DNA from: Pascua guehoae
Lineage: Eukaryota; Basidiomycota; Tremellomycetes; Trichosporonales; Trichosporonaceae
Direction: 5' to 3'
Assembly: GCA_001600415.1 (NCBI GenBank)
Contig: BCJX01000007.1
Location: 1-64,000 of the forward strand
Length of the DNA stretch: 64,000 nt
Shown here: in pieces, positions 55,228 through 64,000 of the stretch
How positions within the stretch are numbered: position 1 is the stretch's first letter
How the letters are laid out: each line of letters opens with the position of its first letter
The notes under the pieces: generated by a model
The model's input: the letters and a program-made list of their open reading frames with translations, nothing else
Database searches by the model: none
What the model was told of the DNA's origin: nothing
Translations under genes and position numbers: made by a program

Positions 55228-57581
55228 ATGTCGTCGCTCCCCCCCTGGCCCCCCGCGCTGACCGACGCGCAACGCGCCCTCCTCCTCCTCGAATCCTCGG
55301 CCTGGGCACTCGCACACGGCTTCACCCTCCTCCCCCCCCCCCCCCCCCCCCCGACCCCCCCGACAGGTGTGGACCCGGTGGACCCGACCAACCCGCCCGT
55401 AGCGGCGATCGCGGCCCCGCTCTCGCTCCTCCCCTCGCCCTTCCCGCGGCGCGAGTACGAGCGCGCGCGGGAGCTGCAGACGGTCTACAATGCGCTGTAT
55501 GCTAGGGTTGCGCTCGACTGGGCGTGGCTTGATCGCGTCATGGGGGGTGTGGCCGAGGTGGATGCGTTTCAGGGCGAGTTGTGGCGGAGGTGGAAGGGGG
55601 TGAGGGGGGGGCTTGTGCAGGTGAGTCTGGGTGGGGGTGGGGGTTGTGGGCTGGGTTGGGGGCTGGGTTGGGAGCTGGGTTGTGGAAGGGTTGGGGACTC
55701 GGTTGTGGGCTGAGGGTCGGTGTGGGTAGTTGTTCATGGCGAGATCTGCCCGTGCCGGCCGTCGTGGGGACACGGTGGTTGGCTCGGGAGCGGTGCATTT
55801 GTCGGGAATGATGTGGTCGGGAATGAGGATGCGGTCGGGTATGAGGATGTGGTCGAACGCCAGAAGAACATGGCGAGTGGATGTGGTCGCGAGAGGAACA
55901 TGGCGAGTGTATGGAGTCGAGAGTTGCGGAACACGCGCCCGCCGACGCGACTGGGGGCGGGTATGCCCGCAATGGGATCATGGTGTGCGAGGCTTGCAGC
56001 TGGAGGACATCGAGCGTGGACGCCGACGTTGCGTACTTTGTCCGCCTGGAGAGCCTGTGCCAGGCCCAGCTCGAGAGGCCGCGGATGACGGCGCGGCGGG
56101 CATCCTCACCGACGCTTTGATGCCGTCTTCGGCGCGTATGCGAGCGAGGACGAGGGGTATCGCCAGGCGTAGGAGCTGTATGAGTGGATTGACGAGAAGA
56201 CGGGCGGTGACTACAAGAACTACGTGAGAGGGCAAGCTGGCAGTGATCTCTGTCCACTCGTCCAGATGTTGTGGGGTTATGAGCACTACCCATTCTACAA
56301 TCCCCAACCCCCAGTCGCCCAGCCCACCTTACCCGCACACAGTCGTCGCTAACACCAGCCCCTGCACCTCGCCATCGTGCGCTCCGACTACCTCCTGCAC
56401 GACGCCGACGGCGAGCTGGCCATCAAGCAGGTCGAGTTCAACACGATTGCGGCCTCGTTTGGCGCGCTGAGCCAAAAGGCGGGCGAAATGCACCGGTATG
56501 TGCCCTCGTGTGGTTCCCTCGGCTGACGCCTAGGTACCTTGCGCAGACGACGGGCTACTTTGGGGCCTCGGCCGAGCTCGCCGACACGTCGGCGTACCCT
56601 GCCAACCGGTCGCTCGAGGAGATTGCGAGCGGCCTGGCGTCCGGCTGGGAGGCGTACGGCCGCCGCGGCGTGGTCCTCGAGGTGGTCCAAGGCGGCGAGC
56701 GCAACATTTTCGACCAGCGAAATCTCGAGTACGAGCTTGCGTCGCGGCACGGCGTTCGCACGGTGCGGCACACCTTTGCCGAGCTGGCGCGCGTGGCCAA
56801 GCTGGACGCCAAGGGCCGCCTCGTGATCCCCGACCCGGCGCAGCCGGACGCTGCTCCGCTCGAGGTCGCAGTCGTCTACTACCGCGCAGCGTACACGCCC
56901 ACCGACTATACGTCGTCGACCGAGTGGGAAACACGTGTCCTCCTCGAGCGCTCGGCGGCCATCAAGTGCCCGTCCATGGCGCTCCAGCTCGCGGGCGCCA
57001 AAAAGGTGCAGCAAGAGCTCGCGCTCCCCGGTGTGCTCGAGGACTTTTTGCTGCGCGCCGACCGCCCCGACGTCGGTCTCGGCGCGGGGGCCGGATCATT
57101 GACGCAGGCGGCCGTCGACGCTGTGCGCGCCACGTGGACCGGTCTGTGGCCGCTCGACGACAGCGAGCTGGGCCGCGAGGCACAGCGCCTCGCACGCGAC
57201 GAGGCGGCGCGGTTTGTGCTCAAGCCCCAGCGCGAAGGCGGCGGTAACAACATTTACCGCGACGATATTCCACCCTACCTCGCCGAGCTCGACAAGACGA
57301 GCCGGCCCGGAGAACCCCCCAAGCGCGAGGGCTACATTCTCATGGAACTCATCACGCCGCCCACGGGCGTGCACAACTGGCTCGTCCGTGGTGGAGAGGG
57401 CAAGGCGCGCCTCGCAGACGTCGTCAGCGAGCTCGGTGTCTACGGCGTCGCCATCTTTGGCGACGGCAAGACGGCCGTCAACCGCCAGGCGGGCACGCTC
57501 CTGCGTACAAAGGGCCGCGAGAGCGACGAGGGCGGCGTGGCTATTGGAATCAGCTCGATTGACAGCCCCCTCCTTGTCTAG
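55228..57581 (+). CDS. GSH2: Glutathione synthetase
   Basis: Three exons (55228-55620, 56359-56495, 56534-57581) join to 525 aa, close to yeast Gsh2. Family landmarks: APLSLLPSPFPRREYERARELQ, AIVRSDYLLHDADG, IKQVEFNTIAASFGALS, YRAAYTPTDY, MALQLAGAKKVQQELA, FVLKPQREGGGNNIYRDDIP (glycine-rich ATP-grasp loop) and LMELITPP near the end. The enzyme joins gamma-glutamylcysteine and glycine with ATP in the cytosol, the last step of glutathione synthesis. Two oddities: a 21-C run at 55332-55352 encodes a proline stretch near residue 35, and the first intron is about 740 nt, far longer than others, and holds repeats and a gene-like fragment. Confidence 0.95.
55332..55352. repeat. C21 homopolymer inside the GSH2 coding exon
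   Basis: Twenty-one C coding for seven prolines. The frame after it is correct for GSH2 (conserved APLSLLPSPFPRR follows), so this length is in frame; gain or loss of one base would truncate the enzyme. Confidence 0.9.
55625..55950. repeat. Minisatellite-like repeats in GSH2 intron 1
   Basis: From 55625 to 55712 variants of GGGCTGGGTTGG/GGGTTGTG are repeated; from about 55805 to 55925 variants of GGAATGAGGATGTGGTCG and AACATGGCGAGTG(G/T)ATG are repeated. These inflate the first intron. Confidence 0.7.
55985..56226 (+). pseudogene. Gene-fragment remnant inside GSH2 intron 1
   Basis: Within the intron, bases 56113-56223 read RFDAVFGAYASEDEGYRQA, then an in-frame TAG (56170-56172), then ELYEWIDEKTGGDYKNY, with the strong G/C third-position bias of real genes and a GTGAGA donor-like end. 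Just upstream another frame reads EAADDGAAGILTDAL. It looks like a frameshifted, stop-containing exon of some other gene; family not recognised. Confidence 0.45.
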
Positions 57582-58282
57582 GGTGTGGAGTGGGGGAGGC
57601 TGGTGTGATGCATTGTTTCTTGCTGTCGACGTTGGGGAGTGCACGACTGACGGTCGCCGCCAACTCGACTGACCGAGCTTGGGTGTCGCGTTGACGCAGG
57701 GGGCCGTTGTGCCAGAATGCTGTGTGTAATCGAGCCTAGTTGCACTCTTCGCACCGCTCATCGGCGCCGACATCGAGTTTGAGTCTGAGGATCCGGCGAT
57801 GTGCTCTCAGCTCTCCAGGGAGGTGCAGAATGGACGGTGGACCGGAGCTCCGTGCAAACCTCAACCGGACATGGGGACTTTCGCCGCTGTGCACTGCCCC
57901 TTTCGTATAGTCCTGTCCCCCATGCATCTATACATGACATGCTACTGCTCCATGCACTACGCAGGTCGTGTTCAACTTTTATGCCTATCGATGCATCAAT
58001 GTGCAATGTTCTCGTCGTGGGTGGGTGGCAATTCATTAGAGCCAAAACCAAAAGCTAGCATTACACTAGTGGAACTGAAACTGGCACATCATCGTCATCA
58101 TCCAATCCATCCACCATCCACTCGCAACTGATCCATCAACAACCAACTCTCATTCACAACCCAATATCCAACACTCGCTTCGATAACTCTATCCCCCGAC
58201 CATCGCTATCCCTCTCATCTCGACTAGACGCGCGCCCCACGCATAGACTCCACCCCGCCTCGCCACACGCCGCTTTGCCACC
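57582..58282. other. Intergenic, tandem
   Basis: No gene supported; the last ~120 bases are a CA/CT-rich leader typical of 5' ends here. Confidence 0.5.
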
Positions 58283-58929
58283 ATGTCACGGCCTGGGTAT
58301 GCGTCCTCTCCTTCTCGCCGCCAGTGTTCACTCTGAACTCTGCGACCTTTGCTCTGCACTGCGTCGTGTGTGCACCCGCTACACAGCGTCCTAATCGTGC
58401 CACCTCCCCACCCCCGCACACCACCCTGCTGACACCCCCAGACGCAGCACGACCGACCAGACGCTCGAGAACCAGAATGAGGAGGAGATGAACCTGCTCC
58501 ACGGCAAGATCAAGGCGCTGCGCTCCGTCACCATTGACATTCTCGACGACTCGCAGCGGGGCAACAATGAGCTGGACAATACGGTGCGTGTGAGGTCGTC
58601 TTGACTAGTGCTTTGTGTGTGGGCCGAGTTGGGTGGTGCTAGCTGGCCCTGTTCTTCTATGATCCAGATCCCACCCCACTCCTCCGCCTCAGCGCCACTG
58701 CCCGCAAACACAGTGCATCCCCGACTTCCAAACTCAGCTAACCCTCGTGCAGTCTGGGACGTTTTCGCAGTTTGCCAACTCGCTCGTGTCGACGACGCGC
58801 CACCACTCGCGCTCCATGGCCAACAACTCGACGCTGCGGCAGTACCGCACCATTGCGTACATTGTGGGCGTCGTCGTCCTTCTCTGGCTCATCATCAAGC
58901 TGTGGCCGAGCTCGAGCGCGGCGCCGTAG
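58283..58929 (+). CDS. BET1: BET1-like Qc-SNARE
   Basis: Three exons (58283-58296, 58442-58583, 58753-58929) give 110 aa. The first exon encodes only MSRPG. The central helix LENQNEEEMNLLHGKIKALRSVTIDIL with heptad hydrophobics and the following SGTFSQFANSL segment form a SNARE motif, and a single C-terminal membrane anchor (IAYIVGVVVLLWLIIKLW) ends the protein. This size and layout match BET1/SFT1 SNAREs that act in ER-Golgi or intra-Golgi vesicle fusion; I favour BET1 but cannot exclude SFT1. The 145-nt and 169-nt introns are longer than average. Confidence 0.78.
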
Positions 58930-59629
58930 ACATGGCCGTGGGGTTCGAGCGGGATGAGGCTGGTCTTAGGGGAGGTTGCATATGGGATTCTGTCGAGAGA
59001 AGAGATGGAGGGCCGCGAGGACGCGACCGAGTGGACGTTTGGGGACAGGCGGGCGGGCGTTTGGAGCGGAGCGCGGGGCGGGCGTGCGGGCAGTGACGGG
59101 CAGCGGAGACGTGTCAAACAGCCTTGGCACGGGCCGATTCGTTTCCAAAGCTCGCGGTAAGACGATGCGTAGACACGCTCGGCCCAGCTGGCCGCGTCCA
59201 TGCACGGCGCTCCTGTACAGTAGTATGCATACATGTAGAGTAGCAATGGGTTGTTCGTTTTTGAGCCCGGCGGCGGCGGGTGTTGCAGCGTGCCCCGGTT
59301 CAAGTCCGGGTGTTTGAATGCGAGTGGGATCTGGCTGACACTTTGAGGTCGAACGACTGCCCGCCCGGCCCGAATCCAACGGTCTGATTTCCCTGAAAGC
59401 CGCCATCCACGACAACCCCCCACCACCCCCATTCATCCATCCACCCCCACATCTCTTCTTTCTTCCCATCCTTCACAGTCCACATCTCGTCGTCACCCAC
59501 CCCGTCATCTCCGCTCGCGCCCAACACGGCCAAAAGCTCGCCCAGAGCCCATCCCCGCGACCCCGATTCTCGCTTCAACCGCCCGAATCTTGCACCCTCG
59601 TCTGACACCACCCTCGTATACCGCCCACC
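58930..59629. other. Intergenic, tandem
   Basis: No gene supported. A tRNA T-arm-like sequence at 59289-59305 was considered and rejected. Confidence 0.5.
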
Positions 59630-61067
59630 ATGTCCGACGCTCCTGCCACGCACGACCGCTACCTCGTTGTCGGCGGCTGCGGCTTCCTCGGCCGCCACAT
59701 TGTCGAGGCGCTGCTCGGCCGCGGCGAGACAAACGTGGCCGTGTTTGACATTGTGCAGAGGCACTTTGACAGGTGAGCCGTCATGTCACGGGACACACCC
59801 GTCGCGGTCCATTTCTGCCCTCTGTCCCATCGCACGACGGCGCTAACCTCCGCAGCAATGTCACGTTCCACATTGGCGACATTTCCAAGCTCGAGGACGT
59901 GGCCAACGCCATTGCCAAGGTGGGTTGTTGTTGTTGTTACCCGTTCCCCGGCCTTTCCTGACACCAAAGTCTGGGGCCAACATTGTCATCCACACGGCGT
60001 CGCCGACGCACGGCCTGGGCGCCGAGATTTACGAGCTGGTCAACGTGACGGGAACGGCCAACGTGATCGAGGCGTGCCAAAAGGCCGGTGTGCGCAAGCT
60101 CGTGTACACGTCGTCTGCAAGTGTCGTGTACAACGGCAAGCAGAGCCTGGTCAACGCCGACGAGCGCTTGCCGTACCCCGACACGCCGTTGGACGCGTAC
60201 AACGACACCAAGGCGCGTGCCGAGGCGACCGTGCTGGCGGCCAACGGTGTCGACGGCCTGCTCACGTGCGCGATCCGGCCGTCGGGCATCTTTGGGCCCG
60301 GCGACAGGCAGGCGATTACGGGATTCCACAATGTGATCAAGAATGGCCAGACAAAGTTCCAGATTGGCGACAACAAGAATCTCTTTGACTGGACATATGT
60401 GGGCAACGTTGCGCACGCCCACCTGCTCGCGGCCGACAAGCTCGAGTCGACGTACCCGGTCCAGGGATTGCATGAGCCTCTGCCCGCCGTCGACCTCTCG
60501 CTCGGCCACCACCGCATCCCGACGTCGGCCGCTCACCCGCTCGGCCCCAACACCAACCCTACCGAGCGCGACCTCGACGTCGCGCGCCGCTTTGCGAGCG
60601 ACGAGGTCGACGCGTCCGACCTGCGCCCCGTCCTCCGCTCCAAGATGGACCAGTTTTCCGACCTCGCCGACCTCGAAGAGGACGAGGCCGGACCCAAAGT
60701 CGCCGGCCAGGCCTTCTTTATCACAAACTGCGAGCCCGTCAACTTTTGGGACTTTACCCGCGCCATCTGGGCAAACCTCGGCCACGTTCCCCCTTACACC
60801 ATTGTGCTCCCCGCCGCCATTGGGCTCGTCTTTGCCGCCCTCATTGGCTTTTTCTCAAACTTTACAGGCAAGGAGCCCGGGCTCACAAAGTTCCGCGTCA
60901 CGTTTGCGACCCAGTACCGCTACTATGACGCAGAGCGCGCCCGCCGCCTCCTCGGCTACACGCCCATTGTCGGCGTCATTGACGGCCTCAACCGCTGGAC
61001 CGACTGGTACAACGCAGAGCTCGCCAAGCAGGCCGCGCAGATCCAGGAGGACGAAAAGACAAAGTAG
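59630..61067 (+). CDS. ERG26: Sterol-4-alpha-carboxylate 3-dehydrogenase
   Basis: Three exons (59630-59772, 59856-59919, 59970-61067) give 434 aa. N-terminal Rossmann motif YLVVGGCGFLGRHIVEALL, then VIHTASPTHGL, LVYTSSASVVYNG with the catalytic Ser and DAYNDTKARAE with the Tyr-x3-Lys pair, IRPSGIFGPGD and DWTYVGNVAHAHLLAA are diagnostic of the 3-beta-HSD/ERG26 group. A hydrophobic segment near residue 340 (YTIVLPAAIGLVFAALIGFF) could anchor it in the ER membrane. It removes the C4 carboxyl while oxidising the 3-hydroxyl during ergosterol C4-demethylation. An insertion of about 50 acidic residues before the membrane segment appears long. Confidence 0.9.
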
Positions 61068-61599
61068 GCGGGGGGCGGGGGCTGGGGGGTGTGGGCTGGG
61101 GGCGTGCGGGAAGGGAGAGAGAGTCGGACGCGGAGGTGACTGTGGCAGAGTGCCTCGTGAGCGGCAGTGGGGCATCGGCCTGTCGTAGACGGGAGAGTGG
61201 TCGTAGACGGGGAGAGTGGTCGTAGACCAAAGACAGTGGATTGTGATACCCATATCTGGATGCTAGTGTACTTTCGGCAGAGGGTGACGGTGACTGAGGT
61301 GACAAGTGCTCCGCAAGGCCGCCGTCAGTGCGCTAGATGATCTCACATGTGTCCTCTTGCCTTGTCAGTGGCCACGAGCGCTGTCTACGCCTATGCTCAT
61401 GCACCGACTACCGAGGGAGAATCCACCGACTGCACCAGGCCACCCATCAGGCCCACAGACGACAGGACGCTGAAAAGAAGCGCCGCACGGCCGGGCCGGA
61501 GTTTGCCGACGCCCCGAGCCAAGCTGAAACTCGACCTGCGTCATGAATCCAACCACCAACTTCGACTCGAACTCTCTCCCTCACCCAACCCAACAAACC
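61068..61599. other. Intergenic, tandem
   Basis: Contains a short triplicated CGTAGAC(G/C) G-rich repeat near 61185-61230. No gene supported. An in-frame ATG at 61543 is an alternative start for the aldolase. Confidence 0.5.
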
Positions 61600-63660
61600 A
61601 TGCGCCTCTCGACCCAGACCGCGCGTCCACTCTCTCACCTCCCTCGCACGTATACATCTCCAGGACATACGATCCGAGCGGCCTACACGACCAACGCAGC
61701 ACGCCACGCACCGCGCTCCCCACTCTTTGCGCCACCCCCTCACCACGCCCCCACCCACACCCACACCCACATGCCCGCCCACGCCCGCACACTCGCGTCC
61801 CTCAGCGCGTCCGACGCGGCGCGCGATGTCACGGAAGAGGTGGGCGGGGCGGTCAATGTCGAGCGGCTGCGTCGGACAGCGCGCGATTTCAGGAGTGAGT
61901 CGGCCGGAGAGAGCGGTTGCGTCTGTGGTTTGGTCGTGTGTCGTGTGGCCTGTTGGGAGGTTGTGGGTGCGTTGCGGGCGGTGGTGGCGTACACCTGTCG
62001 CTATTGGAGTGAGGTCCACTTGGTCCACAGCTCTGTCTCACCACGCTCCTCGTGCCATCGTTCTTGTCATTGTGACGGGTATTCAAGCTGGCACTGCGCC
62101 TGACCTCTGCTGTGGATTCATCCCCTGCTATCTGACCTCATGTCTAACCTCCCTTTCGAACCCACGGCCACCGTGACCGCCCTAGTCACTAGTCACCCTC
62201 CTCTGCCTCCCCGCTAACCCCAGGCGACACACTGACGATCCCGTCCGACGCCCAGCTCCTGGCCGGCCTGCAAGCCACACGCGGCGACGACGTCTACGGC
62301 GAGGACGCGACCACGGCCGCGCTCGAGTCGCGCCTCGCCGCGCTGACAGGCAAGGAGGCGGCCCTCTTCTGCGCGTCGGGGACGATGAGCAATCAGCTCG
62401 CGATCCGCGCCACGCTCACGTCCCCACCGCACTCTGTGATTGCCGACCACCGCGCGCATGTGCACATTTACGAGGCCGGGGGCATTGCCCTCTTTTCGCA
62501 GGCGACGACCCACGCCCTAACCCCCAGCAACGGGCGCCACCTGACGGCCGCCGACGTCGAGCGCGCCCTTGTGTTAGGCGACGACGTGCATACCGCCCCC
62601 ACGCGCCTCGTGTGCCTCGAAAATACCATGAACGGCGCCGTGTTCCCCCAGGACGAGGCGCGCGCCATTGCCGACCTCGCGCACGCGCACGGCATCAAGA
62701 TGCACCTCGACGGCGCGCGTGTGTGGAATGCCGCGGCGAGGGTCGTCGAGGAGCGCGGGCTCGATGTGGACAGCGAAGAGGTCCGCGCTCGTGTCATTAC
62801 AGAGCTTGTCGAGCCGTTTGACAGCGCGAGCTTGTGCTTGTCAAAGGGTATTGGCGCACCGGTTGGATCGTGAGTGTGGAAGGCTTGGCGGAGTTGTGAT
62901 TTCGTCGCTGGTTGAATGCGTGCGGGGCGGGGCGACACTGGGGGCCGACACTGGGGTCGGACGCTGGGTGCCGAGGCTGGGGCCCGACGCTGTCTACGCG
63001 TTCAAGCATCCAAGTTGGGGCCATGGGACCATGTCTACGCGTGTTTCTTCTCCGCGTTTGCATTCTCGACTCTGGACAGTTTGCAGGCCCTTATTGCCCT
63101 TATTCTCGCATGACGCTGGGCCACATCCACTACACCAATCCGTGGCTTTCCGCCCCCCAAACCCCTACCGACACCCCCGCCACCACCCCACCTCCCCCCC
63201 CCCCGTGCTGACCCGCAGCGCCATCGTCGGCAGCAAAGACCTGATCAAGCGCGCGCGCTGGTTCCGCAAAGCCTTTGGCGGCGGGTGGCGGCAGGCCGGC
63301 GCCCTCTCCGCCGCGGCCGACTATGCGTTGACGCACCACTTTCCACGCATGGCGGGCACACACGCGCTGGCGCGCCGCCTCGCGTCGGGCCTCGAGAGCG
63401 CGGGCTGCCACATTCTCGCGCCCGTGGACACCAACATGGTCTTCTTTGACCCGCCGCCGGGCGTCACGCTCGAGCAGGTGATTGATGCCCTGGGCGCGCT
63501 GACGGACCCGATTGTGGTCAACTCGAACCGGTGTGTGACGCACCACCAGACGAGCCCCGAGGCCGTCGACGAGTTTGTGCTCGTGGTCCGGGCGCTCGCC
63601 GAGGGTGTGCCCGAGGACAAGCGCGTGAGGGAGGACAAGGACGTCAAGCTGGGGTACTAG
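61600..63660 (+). CDS. GLY1: Threonine aldolase, probably mitochondrial
   Basis: Three exons (61600-61894, 62224-62869, 63219-63660) give 460 aa. The family start DFRSDTLTIPSDAQLLAGL is formed exactly across the first splice. Also visible are GDDVYGEDATTAALE, ALFCASGTMSNQLAIR, HIYEAGGIA, CLENTMNGAVFP, MHLDGARVWNAA and the PLP-lysine region CLSKGIGAPVGS, which is split by the second intron. The enzyme cleaves threonine (or allo-threonine) to glycine and acetaldehyde. The N-terminal ~75 residues are rich in Arg, Thr, Ser and His without acids, like a mitochondrial presequence. Both introns (about 330 and 350 nt) are much longer than the genome norm. Confidence 0.93.
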
Positions 63661-64000
63661 GGTGAGAGAGAGGGGGGGGGGAGGGGGGCGAGTTGGCGGC
63701 GTGGGGAGGGAAACCAAGTGGGACGTGGTTGGGCGGGGATGTGGTGCAGTTGTCGGTGGGAGGGATGTGGTGGAAGCATTCAGCAGAGTATATGGCATTG
63801 GATACTGCATTTTTAGAGACTGTCATGAGGGTCATGATCCCCAGTGCACTGCCATTAGCGTCATGGCCCAAGTGCGGTTCCAAACGCGTCTGGACCCCAA
63901 CTACAACCATCACACGACTGAACAAACTGACTCTACCTCCCTGCGGCTAGAGAACACATTAATAAGGGGAGAACCTACCGAGCAGCCAGTGTCCGTACTT
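63661..64000. other. Intergenic, window end
   Basis: A G-rich stretch follows the stop codon; no gene start is recognisable before the window ends. Confidence 0.5.

Noticed and set aside
55621..56358. Extra GSH2 exon inside the long first intron
   Set aside because: Exon 1 joined directly to 56359 reproduces the expected conserved order (WRRWKGVRGGLVQ then PLHLAIVRSDYLL) with no missing residues, and the candidate exon contains a stop.
59289..59305. tRNA T-arm-like sequence CCCGG-TTCAAGT-CCGGG
   Set aside because: The 5-bp stem and seven-base loop are perfect, but no matching acceptor, D-arm or anticodon arm is found within 100 bases upstream; the only TCAAACA that could pair with TGTTTGA lies about 170 bases away without a D-arm.

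Overview
The window looks like the left end of a chromosome from a GC-rich basidiomycete yeast, most likely a Tremellomycete of the Trichosporonales (inference). It opens with about three copies of the C-rich telomere strand (CCCCCTAA, i.e. TTAGGGGG on the other strand). Nearly every gene is split by very short introns, typically 33-50 nt, with GTGAGT/GTACGT-like donors and a CTGAC/CTAAC branch sequence almost touching the 3' AG. Third codon positions are strongly G/C. Gene models were built by joining reading frames across such introns by eye; where coordinates span several exons the whole genomic extent is given.

Bases 1-16000 are subtelomeric: sparse genes with no family I recognise. They include a gene with three diverged repeats of one protein module on the minus strand, a coiled-coil protein with degenerate charged repeats, a multi-pass membrane protein, a small Cys-rich (zinc-finger-like) protein followed by an AT-rich foldback element, and a secreted Cys-repeat protein with a membrane anchor whose frame is broken by one TGA and one +1 shift. 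A run of 59 G and several other homopolymers lie here.

Bases 16800-26350 form a five-gene catabolic-looking cluster: a Zn2Cys6 transcription factor, an SDR oxidoreductase, a type II 3-dehydroquinate dehydratase, a JEN1-type carboxylate transporter and a Gfo/Idh/MocA oxidoreductase. The last four are two divergent pairs, and both shared promoters contain the same 20-bp palindrome GGCGG-N10-CCGCC with an almost identical spacer, a plausible site for the neighbouring factor. This is my best candidate for an undescribed system. A secreted GH5 endoglucanase with a CBM1 cellulose-binding tail follows.

From about 29300 on the content is a normal euchromatic arm: EFM5 methyltransferase, an acidic repeat protein, an MCT-type transporter, a LYC1-like acetyltransferase, REV1 (intronless), KCH1, a PDAP1/PP28-like protein, eIF2B gamma (GCD1), a DMAC1-like mitochondrial protein, UTP15, a predicted N-myristoylated protein, glutathione synthetase (GSH2), a BET1-like SNARE, ERG26 and a mitochondrial threonine aldolase. 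I found no complete tRNA or rRNA gene, no CRISPR array and no autonomous transposon.
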